From DASTOB01 sp035720425 (GTDB taxonomy: Bacteria; Chloroflexota; Limnocylindria; Limnocylindrales; CSP1-4), in contig DASTOB010000002.1 of the NCBI GenBank assembly GCA_035720425.1, positions 1 to 18,359 on the forward strand: DNA of 18,359 nucleotides, written 5' to 3'. Shown here in pieces: positions 1-7,485 of the stretch. Under the pieces are notes generated by a model. The model worked only from the letters and a program-made list of their open reading frames with translations, ran no database searches and was not told the DNA's origin. Each line of letters starts with the position of its first letter. The stretch's first letter is position 1. The position numbers were made by a program, and so were the translations under genes.

Positions 1-1
1 G

Positions 2-439
2 CTCGCGATGCGAGGCGATCCTGCCGGCGCGCGACTCCAGTACGACACGGTCCGCCTGACCGCGGAGCTGAGCGCCCTCGCCGGCGCGGTGTACGACCGG
101 CAGCTCAGCCTGTTCGAGCTCGATCACGGCGGCGCCTCCGACGCGCTCCTGGCGGCGGCACGTTCGGCGCTCGAGGTGCGGGCCGACGCGGGCGGCCACG
201 ATGTCGTCGCCTGGGCGGCCTTCCGCCTCGGCCGGTTCGACGAGGCGCGGCGAGCGAGCGTCTTGGCCCGCGCCGGCGGAGCGCACGATGCCCGGATCCT
301 GTTCCACGCCGGTGCGATCGAGCTCGCCGGGGGCGACGCGGATCGCGGCCGCGAGCTGCTTCGGGACGCGCTCGCCCTCGGCCCCGCCCTCGACCCACTT
401 GAGCGCGCGGAGGCGGAGCGGCTGCTCGCCGGGTCCTGA
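2..439 (+). CDS. C-terminal end of a TPR-repeat protein (5' partial)
   Basis: The reading frame is open from the left edge and ends in TGA at 437-439, so the gene probably begins outside the window. The ATG at 8 is in frame but has no visible ribosome site. The sequence is alanine-rich and helical. It has repeated Ala/Gly/Leu spacing typical of tetratricopeptide repeats, for example AWAAFRLGRFDEARRAS followed by ILFHAGAIELAGGDADRGRE. These read as two or three C-terminal TPR units followed by a short capping helix. TPR arrays mediate protein-protein contacts, and no catalytic motif is visible. The tail resembles ends of long TPR proteins in which the last repeats carry the 'DARILFHAG' pattern. 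The partner and the role are unknown. It lies about 100 bases before the next promoter, so it is probably a separate transcription unit. Confidence 0.7.
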   Translation, partial: LAMRGDPAGARLQYDTVRLTAELSALAGAVYDRQLSLFELDHGGASDALLAAARSALEVRADAGGHDVVAWAAFRLGRFDEARRASVLARAGGAHDARILFHAGAIELAGGDADRGRELLRDALALGPALDPLERAEAERLLAGS

Positions 440-536
440 GCGTGGGCTCGGGCACGGGCCCTTCCTCACGCGCGCGCGAGCCGCTGGCATTTGGTCGCGT
501 GCGTTGCGCGGGGAAGAACGAACCCGGAAGTTGACC

Positions 537-565
537 TTGCCAGCCGTGATGCACATCTGTATCGT
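537..565 (+). promoter_or_regulatory. Predicted sigma-70-type promoter of the SorC/kinase/ABC operon
   Basis: A -35 of TTGCCA (537-542) and a -10 of TATCGT (560-565) are separated by exactly 17 bases. They match the consensus at 5/6 and 4/6 positions. The stretch is visibly poorer in G+C than its surroundings. Transcription would start near 572, giving a leader of about 60 bases before the GTG at 634. The -10 sits inside the spacer of the palindrome at 549-577. Confidence 0.55.
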
Positions 566-577
566 GCAAATGTGCAT
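549..577. promoter_or_regulatory. Perfect 8-bp palindromic operator, probably for the SorC-family regulator
   Basis: ATGCACAT at 549-556 is the exact reverse complement of ATGTGCAT at 570-577, with a 13-base spacer. The arm centres are 21 bases apart, two helical turns, as expected for a dimer (or tetramer) of a helix-turn-helix protein. The spacer holds the predicted -10, so binding would block RNA polymerase. The gene directly downstream encodes a SorC-type regulator, which makes autoregulation the simplest reading. I saw no second copy of the arm pair elsewhere in the window. Confidence 0.6.
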
Positions 578-633
578 GCTCACCCTGGATCGAACCGTGT
601 CCGCCTCACCCGCGCCGGGGCCGGCAACAACCC

Positions 634-1572
634 GTGAGCCACTTCGAGACGCTCGTCCGGGTCAGTCGGCTGTACTACGAGCTCGGTGAGACCCAGGGCC
701 GGATCGCCGAGCTCGTCGGCATCACCCGTCCGCAGGTGTCGCGCCTGCTCAAGCAGGCCCGCGCCGAGGGTGTCGTCGAGATCCGAATCGTCGATCGGAC
801 GGCGGAGACGTCGCCGGCCGGCGCGGAGCTCGCGGCCCGGTTCGGCCTTCATGCCGTCCACCTCGCCCCGAGCCTGAGCGGACCGGAGGACTTGACCCGG
901 CGGAGCGTCGGCCGGCTCGCCGCGCAGGTGCTCCGGGCGGCGGTGCGTGACGGACAGGTCGTCGGGATCGGGGACGGAGCGGCGGTGTCCGCGACCGCCG
1001 ATGCCCTCGACGACGTCGCCGTCCAGGTCGACGCGACGATCGTCCCGCTGTGCGGCGGCTTCTGGTTCGGCGGCGCCGCCCGCGAGCCGTTCCGGCGGAT
1101 CGCCGAGGCCCTCGGGGCGACCGCCCACCCCCTCCTCGCACCGGGCGTGCTCGACGACGAGGCGACCCGTGACGCGCTCGCGGGCCACGCTGGTGTCCGC
1201 AGCGTCCATGAACTGTGGGACCGGCTCGACGTCGCCCTGTTCGGGATCGGCGGCCCGGCCTGGAGCGAGGCGGCGATCGGGGAGGCGGCCCGCGAGATCG
1301 ACGCCCGCAACGGCGTCGGCGAGATCCTCATCGCGCCGTTCGACGTCGACGGTCGCTTCGTCGGCGACCTGCTCCGCCGGCGAACGATCGTGTTCGACGC
1401 GCGCGAGCTGCCGCGCGTCCCGGTCGCGATCGGGGTGGCGAGCGGGCCGGCGAAAGTCGCGCCCATCCTCGGCGGCCTCCGCTCCGGCGTCGTGACCACG
1501 CTCATCACCGACGTCCACACGGCCGAGGCGGTCGTCGCCCTCGACGACGCGTCACCGCGTGGTGCCACGTGA
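634..1572 (+). CDS. SorC/DeoR-type sugar-binding transcriptional regulator
   Basis: The protein has 312 residues, the usual size for the SorC (DeoR-superfamily) class. Residues about 5-50 form the DNA-binding helix-turn-helix: 'YYELGETQGRIAELVGITRP' (14-33) followed by QVSRLLKQARAEGVVEI. The rest is the effector-binding domain, with family-like segments LCGGFWFGG, FGIGGPAWS, GEILIAPFDVDGRF and the C-terminal GLRSGVVTTLITDVHTAEAVV. These regulators bind phosphorylated sugars or similar small metabolites and usually control the genes next to them. The GTG at 634 is chosen because the protein then starts at the normal distance from the HTH; no strong ribosome site is visible. The gene overlaps the kinase by four bases (GTGA at 1569). 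It probably controls the operator at 549-577 and the whole 634-7166 block, with a phosphorylated product of the neighbouring kinase as a plausible effector. Confidence 0.9.
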   Translation: MSHFETLVRVSRLYYELGETQGRIAELVGITRPQVSRLLKQARAEGVVEIRIVDRTAETSPAGAELAARFGLHAVHLAPSLSGPEDLTRRSVGRLAAQVLRAAVRDGQVVGIGDGAAVSATADALDDVAVQVDATIVPLCGGFWFGGAAREPFRRIAEALGATAHPLLAPGVLDDEATRDALAGHAGVRSVHELWDRLDVALFGIGGPAWSEAAIGEAAREIDARNGVGEILIAPFDVDGRFVGDLLRRRTIVFDARELPRVPVAIGVASGPAKVAPILGGLRSGVVTTLITDVHTAEAVVALDDASPRGAT

Positions 1573-3011
1573 GCGCCACGTCACCGGCCGTCCTCGCGAT
1601 CGACGCCGGCACGACCGAGCTGAAGACCGGTCTCGTCGGGCTCGACGGGACCCTCCACGCGCTCGCCCGGGCCCCATACCCGCTCGACGTGGATCCATCG
1701 GCCGGGCGCGCGGAGCAGGACCCGGCCGACTGGTGGAACGCCCTCGTCCGGGCGGTTCGCGAGCTTGCGCCGGCCGACCGTGACCTCGAGGTCATCGCGA
1801 TCGGGATCGACGGGCACGGCCCGACGCTCGCCGCCCTCGACGCGGACGGTCAGGCCACGCGCCCGGCGATCGCCTGGCTCGACACGCGCGCCGGCGCCGA
1901 GCAGACGGAGCTGTCCGCCGCGACGACGCTCCGCGGCTGGTCGCTCGGCGTGCTGCCGGCGGCGCTGTGGGTCGTGCGCCACGATTCGGCCGCCGCGGCG
2001 CGGACGCGCTGGTGGCTCAACACGTGGGAGGCGCTCGGGTTCCGGCTCACAGGCCGGGCCGCGACGACGCTCGTCCCCGGTCAGCCGTTCCCTGCCGCGC
2101 CCGTCCTCGCCGCCGCCGGGCTCGACGGCGGTCGTGTCGCGCCGACGATCCCCGCCGGGTCGCCCCTCGGCGGGCTCACCCGTGACGCGGCGTCGGCGCT
2201 CGGCCTGACTCCGGGAACTCCGGTCGTGGCCGGGATGGTCGACGCGTTCGCGAGCTTCCACGGCGCCGGTCTCGTCGACCCGGGCGACGCGCTCGATGCC
2301 GGCGGCGCCGCCGGCGGGTTCGGCGTGTACTGGGACAGCGCGGTCGAGGCCGCCGGTTCCTTCTGCACCCGGGCACCGCTCGACGGGCGCTACGTCGTCG
2401 GCGGAGCGATGGCCGCGACCGGCAAGGCGCTCGACTGGTTCCGGACCGACATCCTCGAGGGCCACGTCCCGATGGAGCGGCTGCTCGAGGAGGCAGCCGC
2501 CGTTCCGCCCGGCGCGGACGGCCTCGTATTCCTGCCGTACCTCGCCGGCGAGCGCTCGCCGCTGTGGGATCCGACCGCGCGCGGCGCCTTCGCCGGCCTC
2601 ACCCTGCGACACCGCCGCGGTCATCTCGCACGGTCGATCCTCGAGGCGGCCGCCCTCGCCATCCGCCATGTCGCCGAGCCGATCCTTGCCATGGGCGTTC
2701 GGGTCACCGCGATGCGGGTAACCGGTGGCCCGGCCCGGAGCGACACGTGGAACCGGCTCAAGGCGGACGTGACCGGCTTCGCCGTGGAGGTGCCGCAGGT
2801 CCTCGAGACCGCCGTCGTCGGGTCGGCGGTCGCGGCCGCGGCCGGGGTCGGTGCCCATCCGGACCTCGAGACGGCGATCCGGGCGATGACCCGGATCGAC
2901 CGGCGCATCGAACCGGATCCCGAGACGCGCGCGACGTATGACCGCCTCTACGCCGCCTACACGGCGCTCCATCCCGCGATCGCGCCGATCCTGCGGGGGC
3001 TGGCCCCGTGA
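1569..3011 (+). CDS. FGGY-family carbohydrate kinase (xylulokinase-like)
   Basis: This is a 480-residue ATP-dependent kinase of the FGGY family. The start is the GTG at 1569 inside the regulator's stop (GTGA). It gives the standard N-terminus with the phosphate-binding loop AIDAGTTELKTG at 10-21. The frame stays open further upstream, but that translation is arginine-rich and not protein-like. The second half has GTPVVAGMVDAFASFHGAG, with D225 as the likely catalytic base. It also has PYLAGERSPLWDPTARGAFAGL and the adenosine-binding segment RVTGGPARSDTWNRLKADVTG. The length and the PYLAGERSP motif are nearest to xylulokinases, but the family also covers ribulose, glycerol, erythritol-type and autoinducer-2 kinases. 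The substrate cannot be set from sequence. A SorC regulator beside an FGGY kinase also occurs in lsr loci (LsrR/LsrK), but the other lsr genes are absent. The ATPase gene starts within the last four bases. Confidence 0.92.
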   Translation: MSATSPAVLAIDAGTTELKTGLVGLDGTLHALARAPYPLDVDPSAGRAEQDPADWWNALVRAVRELAPADRDLEVIAIGIDGHGPTLAALDADGQATRPAIAWLDTRAGAEQTELSAATTLRGWSLGVLPAALWVVRHDSAAAARTRWWLNTWEALGFRLTGRAATTLVPGQPFPAAPVLAAAGLDGGRVAPTIPAGSPLGGLTRDAASALGLTPGTPVVAGMVDAFASFHGAGLVDPGDALDAGGAAGGFGVYWDSAVEAAGSFCTRAPLDGRYVVGGAMAATGKALDWFRTDILEGHVPMERLLEEAAAVPPGADGLVFLPYLAGERSPLWDPTARGAFAGLTLRHRRGHLARSILEAAALAIRHVAEPILAMGVRVTAMRVTGGPARSDTWNRLKADVTGFAVEVPQVLETAVVGSAVAAAAGVGAHPDLETAIRAMTRIDRRIEPDPETRATYDRLYAAYTALHPAIAPILRGLAP

Positions 3012-3841
3012 CGGGCGGCGGGGCTTCTCTCGGGCTGCGCGACGTGGCGATCTCGTTCCCGCACGGACCCGCCCGCATCGAGGCCCTCGGCGGGATCGAC
3101 CTCGCCGTCGGGGGTGGGGAGATCGTCTCGCTCATCGGGCCCAACGGGTGCGGCAAGAGCACCCTGCTCCGGGTCATCGGCGGCCTGCTCGCGCCGGACC
3201 GCGGCGCGGTCAGCCTCGACGGCGACCGGGTGACGGGTCCCGACGAGCGGGTGGGTCTCGTGTTCCAGGAGCCGCGCCTCCTGCCATGGCGATCGGTGGC
3301 CGACAACGTGACGTATCCGCTCGAGCTCGCCGGCTGGTCGCGCGAACGGGCCGACGAGCGACGGCGGGTCCTGCTCCGTGCCGTCGGCCTCGAGTCGGCG
3401 GCCGCCGCCCGACCGACCCAGCTCTCCGGCGGCATGCGCCAGCGCGCAGCGATCGCGCGGGCGCTCGCGCTCGAGCCGCGCGTCCTCCTCCTCGACGAGC
3501 CGTTCAGCGCGCTCGACGCGCTGACCCGCGAGCGGTTCAACGTCGAGATGCAGAAGCTTCACGCGCGGACGGGGACGACGATCGTGCTCGTCACCCACAG
3601 CATCCCGGAGGCGATCTTCCTCGGCGACCGGGTGGTCGTCCTGTCGCCCCGGCCGGGTCGCGTCGTCGCCGATCTCCGGATCGACCTCCCGCGACCGCGC
3701 GCGTGGGAGGCGCTCGACGAGGGGATCGTATCGGCCGCCGCCCGCCGGATCCGCGATCACCTGGGACCGGCCGACGATCAGCTGCCGGACGCGCTCACCC
3801 CGCCCGACCGGCGGATCCACGACCTGTGGGTGGGCGAGTGA
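3008..3841 (+). CDS. ABC importer ATPase, NitT/TauT (SsuB/ThiZ-like) type
   Basis: This is a 277-residue nucleotide-binding subunit. Walker A is GPNGCGKST (44-52) and the Q-loop glutamine is Q87 in VFQEPRLLPWRSVADNV, a wording typical of nitrate/taurine/pyrimidine importers. The signature is LSGGMRQRA (139-147), Walker B ends in LLDEP (161-165), the D-loop is SALD and the switch histidine is H197. All catalytic elements are present. It should form a dimer under the permease encoded next, energising uptake. It starts at GTG 3008 inside the kinase stop and ends in a GTGA overlap with the permease, so it is tightly co-translated. A tail of about 40 residues after the conserved core (IHDLWVGE end) is normal for this subclass. 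Co-transcription with a kinase and a SorC regulator is unusual for it. Confidence 0.95.
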   Translation: MTGGGASLGLRDVAISFPHGPARIEALGGIDLAVGGGEIVSLIGPNGCGKSTLLRVIGGLLAPDRGAVSLDGDRVTGPDERVGLVFQEPRLLPWRSVADNVTYPLELAGWSRERADERRRVLLRAVGLESAAAARPTQLSGGMRQRAAIARALALEPRVLLLDEPFSALDALTRERFNVEMQKLHARTGTTIVLVTHSIPEAIFLGDRVVVLSPRPGRVVADLRIDLPRPRAWEALDEGIVSAAARRIRDHLGPADDQLPDALTPPDRRIHDLWVGE

Positions 3842-4590
3842 TCCGCGCGTCGACCGCCGTACCGGTCGTGCTCGCGCTCGTCGTCTTCGTCGCCGCCTGG
3901 AAGGCGATCGTCGTCGTCGGCGGCTACCCGCCGTTCATCCTCCCGCCGCCGGAGTCGGTCGCTGCCCGGTTCGTCGACGCCTGGGCGAGCGGCGTGATCG
4001 GGCCCCACGCGGCAGCCACGCTCGTCGAGATCGCCCTCGGATTCGCCGTCGGCGCCGGACTCGCGCTGGCCGTCGGCTACCTGCTCGCCCGGTCGGCCCT
4101 CGCCGAGCGCCTCCTGTCCCCGTACCTCGTGGCCGCCCAGGCCACCCCGATCCTCGCCCTCGCCCCGCTCCTCGCCCTGTGGTTCGGTCCCGGCCTCACC
4201 TCGAAGGTGGTGATCTGCGCGCTCATCGTGTTCTTTCCGGTCGCCGTGGCGACGATGGTCGGCATCCGGTCCGTCGACGCCCGCCTGCTCGAGCTGGCCC
4301 GCAGCCTGCGCGCGACCCGCCGGCAGATCGTGCTGACCCTCGAGATCCCGGCCGCCCTCCCGAACATCCTCGGCGGGATGCGGGTGGGCGTCACGCTCGC
4401 CGTCGTCGGGGCGATCGTCGGCGAGTGGGCCGGCGCGGAGCGCGGGCTCGGCGTGCTCGTCAACCTCGCCCGCGGGTCGCTGTTCGACATCCCGCTCATG
4501 TTCGCGACGCTCGTGACGATCGCCCTCGTCGGCGTCGCGCTGTACCTCGTGGTCGTGTTCGTCGAGCGCCGGCTGGTCGGCGTCCGGTGA
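3838..4590 (+). CDS. ABC importer permease, NitT/TauT (SsuC/ThiX-like) type
   Basis: This is a 250-residue integral membrane protein with about six hydrophobic segments, at roughly 7-28, 62-83, 97-117, 122-142, 182-198 and 220-241. The cytoplasmic coupling segment that contacts the ATPase runs about 151-178 (LLELARSLRATRRQIVLTLE then IPAALPNILGG), matching the EAA loop of the binding-protein-dependent transport family. The N-terminal GGYPPFILPPPESV is the hallmark start of NitT/TauT-type permeases. A single permease gene implies a homodimeric channel. The start is the GTG at 3838, which overlaps the ATPase stop by four bases. The frame is open upstream, but that translation is arginine-rich and unrelated. 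The lipoprotein gene follows after 40 bases. Confidence 0.95.
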   Translation: MIRASTAVPVVLALVVFVAAWKAIVVVGGYPPFILPPPESVAARFVDAWASGVIGPHAAATLVEIALGFAVGAGLALAVGYLLARSALAERLLSPYLVAAQATPILALAPLLALWFGPGLTSKVVICALIVFFPVAVATMVGIRSVDARLLELARSLRATRRQIVLTLEIPAALPNILGGMRVGVTLAVVGAIVGEWAGAERGLGVLVNLARGSLFDIPLMFATLVTIALVGVALYLVVVFVERRLVGVR

Positions 4591-4619
4591 GCGACTCATG
4601 CGTCCCCACCCCCATGCCC

Positions 4620-4626
4620 GGAGGAA
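4620..4626 (+). promoter_or_regulatory. Ribosome-binding site fixing the start of the substrate-binding lipoprotein
   Basis: GGAGGAA lies with its GGAGG core six bases before the GTG at 4631. An in-frame ATG at 4598 has no such site and would put eleven extra residues (MRPHPHARRNP) before the signal peptide. The GTG is therefore the better start. Confidence 0.7.
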
Positions 4627-4630
4627 CCCC

Positions 4631-5635
4631 GTGATCCGTCGCCTCGCGCTCCTCGTCAGCTTCGCCCTCGCCGGCGGCGCCCTCGTCGCCTGCACCGGCG
4701 GGACCTCGCCGAGCCCGTCCGCCCGGACGCCGCTCGTCGTCGGGCTCGGATTCATCCCGAGCGTCCAGTTCGCGCCGTTCTACCTGGCCGAGCAGGAGGG
4801 CTACTACGCCGACGCCGGTCTCGACGTGACGTTCCAGTTCAAGATCGACCCGGACCTCGTCACCCTCGTCGGCCAGGGCTCGATCGACGTCGGGTCGGCC
4901 GACGGGACGAGCGTCATTCCGGCGGTCAGCCAGGGCATCCCGATCCGCTACGTGGCGACGATCTACGGCTCGTTCCCGTCGATCGTGTTCGCCACGGCGT
5001 CGTCGGGGATCACCGAGGCGGCCGACCTCAAGGGCACGAAGCTCGGCATTCCGGGCCGGTTCGGCTCGTCGTGGATCATGCTTCAGGCGCTGCTCGGGTC
5101 GGCCGGCCTGACGCCCGACGATCTCGAGATCGTCGAGTACCCGGACTTCGGCCAGGGCGCCGCGGTGGCCCAGGGCGCGGTCGATGCCGCGACGGGCTTC
5201 GCCAACAACGAGCCGGTCCAGCTCGCGCTGTCCGGTGAGGAGGTCGTCGTGCTCCACGTCGACGACACGATCGCCCTGCCGGGCCCCGGTCTCATCGCCG
5301 GGACGGCCACGCTCGATGCGAAGGGTGACGCGATCCGGGCGTTCGTCGCTCAGACGCTCCGTGCGATGCGCGACATCGAGGCGGACCCGGAGCGCGGCCT
5401 CGAGGCCGCGATCGCCGCCGTCCCGGAACTGGCGGAGCAGCGCGAGGCGCAGCTGGCCATCCTCGAGGCGACGATCGACGTGTGGTCCGGCCGCGTCACC
5501 GCCGAGCGGGGCCTCGGTGCGATCGACCGCGACGGTTGGCAGGCGTCGGTGACGTTCATGGCGGACCTGGGCCTCGTGCCGAACGCCGTGACGGTCGACG
5601 CCCTCGTGACCGACGCCTACCTGCCGGCCGAGTAG
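4631..5635 (+). CDS. ABC importer substrate-binding lipoprotein, NMT1/THI5-like
   Basis: This is a 334-residue secreted lipoprotein. The signal peptide has a short basic start (MIRR), a hydrophobic stretch 5-20 and a lipobox LVAC with the lipidated cysteine at C21. A flexible Ser/Pro/Thr linker follows. The mature part starts LVVGLGFIPSVQFAPFYLAE and continues QEGYYADAGLDVTFQ, the classic opening of the NMT1/THI5-like periplasmic-binding fold. That fold is used for formylaminopyrimidine (ThiY), riboflavin (RibY), taurine and sulfonates. Typical middle segments follow: GSIDVGSADGTSVIPA, ADLKGTKLGIPGRFGSSW and FGQGAAVAQGAVDAATGFAN. The ligand is not predictable from these motifs. No TPP or FMN riboswitch is visible upstream, which argues mildly against vitamin uptake. 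A purine-type ligand is suggested only by the distant guanine deaminase/XDH genes. It is followed after ten bases by the oxidoreductase. Confidence 0.93.
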   Translation: MIRRLALLVSFALAGGALVACTGGTSPSPSARTPLVVGLGFIPSVQFAPFYLAEQEGYYADAGLDVTFQFKIDPDLVTLVGQGSIDVGSADGTSVIPAVSQGIPIRYVATIYGSFPSIVFATASSGITEAADLKGTKLGIPGRFGSSWIMLQALLGSAGLTPDDLEIVEYPDFGQGAAVAQGAVDAATGFANNEPVQLALSGEEVVVLHVDDTIALPGPGLIAGTATLDAKGDAIRAFVAQTLRAMRDIEADPERGLEAAIAAVPELAEQREAQLAILEATIDVWSGRVTAERGLGAIDRDGWQASVTFMADLGLVPNAVTVDALVTDAYLPAE

Positions 5636-5645
5636 GGGGCTCGCG

Positions 5646-7166
5646 ATGCCGGCCGACGCTCCGCCGGGCGACGCTCGCCCCGGCGGCCGACGGAGCTGGT
5701 GGCTGCGCGAGGCACTGGCGGCCGAGCCGCCCGCCCTCCGCGACGACGCCACGCCGCCGTTCGCCGGCCACGACCGCGCCGACTTCGCGATCCTCGGCGG
5801 CGGCTACACCGGACTGTGGGCAGCCCTCCGCCTGGCCGAGCTCGCGCCGGGGGCGCGGATCACCGTCCTCGAACGGGACGTGTGCGGCGGCGGCGCGTCC
5901 GGGCGCAACGGCGGCTTCGTGACCGGCTGGTGGGACGAGCTGCCGGCGCTCGTCGAGCGGCACGGTCCGGCCGACGGGCTGCGGCTCGCGCGGGCGGTCG
6001 GGGATGCGGTCGGCGCGGTTGGCGCGTGGGCGGCCGAGCACGGCGTCGACGCGTGGTACCGCCGAGACGGGTTCGTGGCGGTGAGCGCGGCGCCGGCACA
6101 GGACGGGGCGTGGGACGACGCGGTCGAAGCGTGCGCCGGGTTGGGGGTCGCCGACGAGTACGTCGCGGTGACGGCCGACGAGGTGCGGCGGCGGGTCGCC
6201 TCGCCGGTCTTCCGGGCGGGCGTGTTCATGCGCGACGGGGCGACGGTCCAGCCGGCGCGGCTGGCCCGCGGGTTGCGCCGGGTCGCGCTCGAGCGCGGGG
6301 TCGTCATCCACGAGCGGACGGCGGTGCGTCCGTCGGGCGATCTCGGTCAGGCCGACACGGGTGGCTTCGTGGGCCGCCGCACGGGTGGCGGCGTGGCGAT
6401 CCGGACGAGCTCTGCGGCGGGTGACGGCGTCCTCGTCGCGGACCAGGTCATCGTCGCGCTCAATGCGTGGGCGGCCGCGTGGCCCGCGTTCGGACGGCGG
6501 CTCGTGACGTGGTCGTCGTACATCGTCCTGACCGAGCCGATCCCCGAGCGCCTCGCCGAGTTCGGCTGGACCGGCGGCGAGGGAATCGTCGACGCGCGCT
6601 TCACGCTGCACTACGCGCGCACGACGCCGGACGGTCGGATCGCCCTCGGCGGCGGCGGCGGCCGGGCCGGGTTCGGCGGGCGGATCGGCCGGGCGTTCAC
6701 CCACGACGCCGGGTCCGCGGCGCGCGCGGCCGCCGGGCTGCGGCGGTGGTTCCCGTCGCTCGCCGGCGTCCGGATCGAGGACGCGTGGGGCGGTCCGATC
6801 GACATCACCGCCGACCACCTGCCGTTCGTCGCGACGTCGCGCGACGGTCGGGTCCAGGCGGGACTCGGGTTCTCCGGGAACGGGGTGGGGCCGTCGCTCG
6901 TCGTCGGCCGGGCGCTCGCGGCGGTCGCCGCGGCGGCCCCGGTCGGGACCCGGGCGGCGGACGATCCGTGGGGCTCGCTGCCGCTCGTCGGGGCGCTGCC
7001 GCGGGCATTCCCTCCGGAACCGCTTCGCTACCTCGGGGCGCGGGTGATCCGTGAGGCGATCGTCCGGCGCGAGCTCGCGGAGGAGGAAGGCCGGCGGCCC
7101 GGGCGCGTCGTCGCGGCGCTGTCACGCCTGCCGCGCCGGCTCGGGTACCACCTCGGCCCGGGGTAG
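5646..7166 (+). CDS. DAO-family FAD-dependent amine/amino-acid oxidoreductase (PuuB-like)
   Basis: This is a 506-residue flavoprotein. The FAD-binding beta-alpha-beta is ADFAILGGGYTGLWAALRL with the glycine motif at 51-56 and the acidic end of strand two at E76. It is followed by GGGASGRNGGFVTGWW (81-96), typical of the glycine oxidase/gamma-glutamylputrescine oxidase branch of the DAO family. A C-terminal FAD contact, HLPFVATSRDGRVQAGLGFS then GNGVG, is also present. The SWWLREAL opening is usual for PuuB-like members. These enzymes oxidise C-N bonds of amino acids, sarcosine, polyamine conjugates or similar amines, releasing ammonia or amine. The exact substrate is unknown. The gene starts ten bases after the lipoprotein stop with a weak AGGGGG site at 5634-5639, so it is probably the last gene of the operon. 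It may act on the imported compound. Confidence 0.88.
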   Translation: MPADAPPGDARPGGRRSWWLREALAAEPPALRDDATPPFAGHDRADFAILGGGYTGLWAALRLAELAPGARITVLERDVCGGGASGRNGGFVTGWWDELPALVERHGPADGLRLARAVGDAVGAVGAWAAEHGVDAWYRRDGFVAVSAAPAQDGAWDDAVEACAGLGVADEYVAVTADEVRRRVASPVFRAGVFMRDGATVQPARLARGLRRVALERGVVIHERTAVRPSGDLGQADTGGFVGRRTGGGVAIRTSSAAGDGVLVADQVIVALNAWAAAWPAFGRRLVTWSSYIVLTEPIPERLAEFGWTGGEGIVDARFTLHYARTTPDGRIALGGGGGRAGFGGRIGRAFTHDAGSAARAAAGLRRWFPSLAGVRIEDAWGGPIDITADHLPFVATSRDGRVQAGLGFSGNGVGPSLVVGRALAAVAAAAPVGTRAADDPWGSLPLVGALPRAFPPEPLRYLGARVIREAIVRRELAEEEGRRPGRVVAALSRLPRRLGYHLGPG

Positions 7167-7230
7167 GATCGGCCGCCTCGTTCGCCTTCGGACCGGGCGC
7201 GGAGGCCGCCCGCGGATCGGCCGAATCGGG

Positions 7231-7236
7231 TAGAAT
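7231..7236 (+). promoter_or_regulatory. Possible -10 element (TAGAAT) for the small Cys/His gene
   Basis: TAGAAT (5/6 match to TATAAT) stands out in a stretch that is otherwise almost all G and C. No convincing -35 lies 16-18 bases upstream. A start near 7243 would give a leader of about 39 bases with the AGGAG at 7270-7274. Confidence 0.4.
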
Positions 7237-7281
7237 GGGTGGCCCCCGCCAGCCCGGCTCGGATCGCCCAGGAGCCCGCCC

Positions 7282-7485
7282 GTGAATTCCCGTTCCCCGT
7301 ATTCCCTGACCCGCACCGTCACCCCGTCGGCGGACGAGCCGATCAAGCACGTGATCGACGTCTATCGCCACCGTGACCAGACGATCACCTGCGTCTGCGG
7401 CTGGCATGGGAGTTGCGCGCCGGGCGATCGCGGCGCGTCGGAGTGGACGGTCCACCTGTCGGAGTTCCGCACCCGCAAGCGCTGA
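7282..7485 (+). CDS. Small Cys/His-containing hypothetical protein (67 aa)
   Basis: The start is a GTG preceded by AGGAG (7270-7274) at seven bases. The deduced protein has 67 residues. It does not have the arginine/proline-rich look of the off-frame translations nearby, which supports it as real. The central part is TITCVCGWHGSCAPGD, placing C37, C39, H42 and C45 in a C-x-C-x2-H-x2-C arrangement. That could bind one zinc or act as a half zinc-ribbon. H58 lies near a basic tail (EFRTRKR). I do not recognise the family. The predicted fold would be a small beta-rich knuckle, and no membrane segment or signal is present. It stands alone between the FAD oxidoreductase (115-base gap) and guanine deaminase (75-base gap), with its own likely promoter. 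Its stop codon lies inside the hairpin repeat at 7481-7536. Confidence 0.65.
   Translation: MNSRSPYSLTRTVTPSADEPIKHVIDVYRHRDQTITCVCGWHGSCAPGDRGASEWTVHLSEFRTRKR

Noticed and set aside
4591..4630. A riboswitch before the THI5-like lipoprotein gene
   Set aside because: Only 40 bases separate the genes, with no TPP or FMN riboswitch motifs there. None is seen before the operon at 440-633 either.
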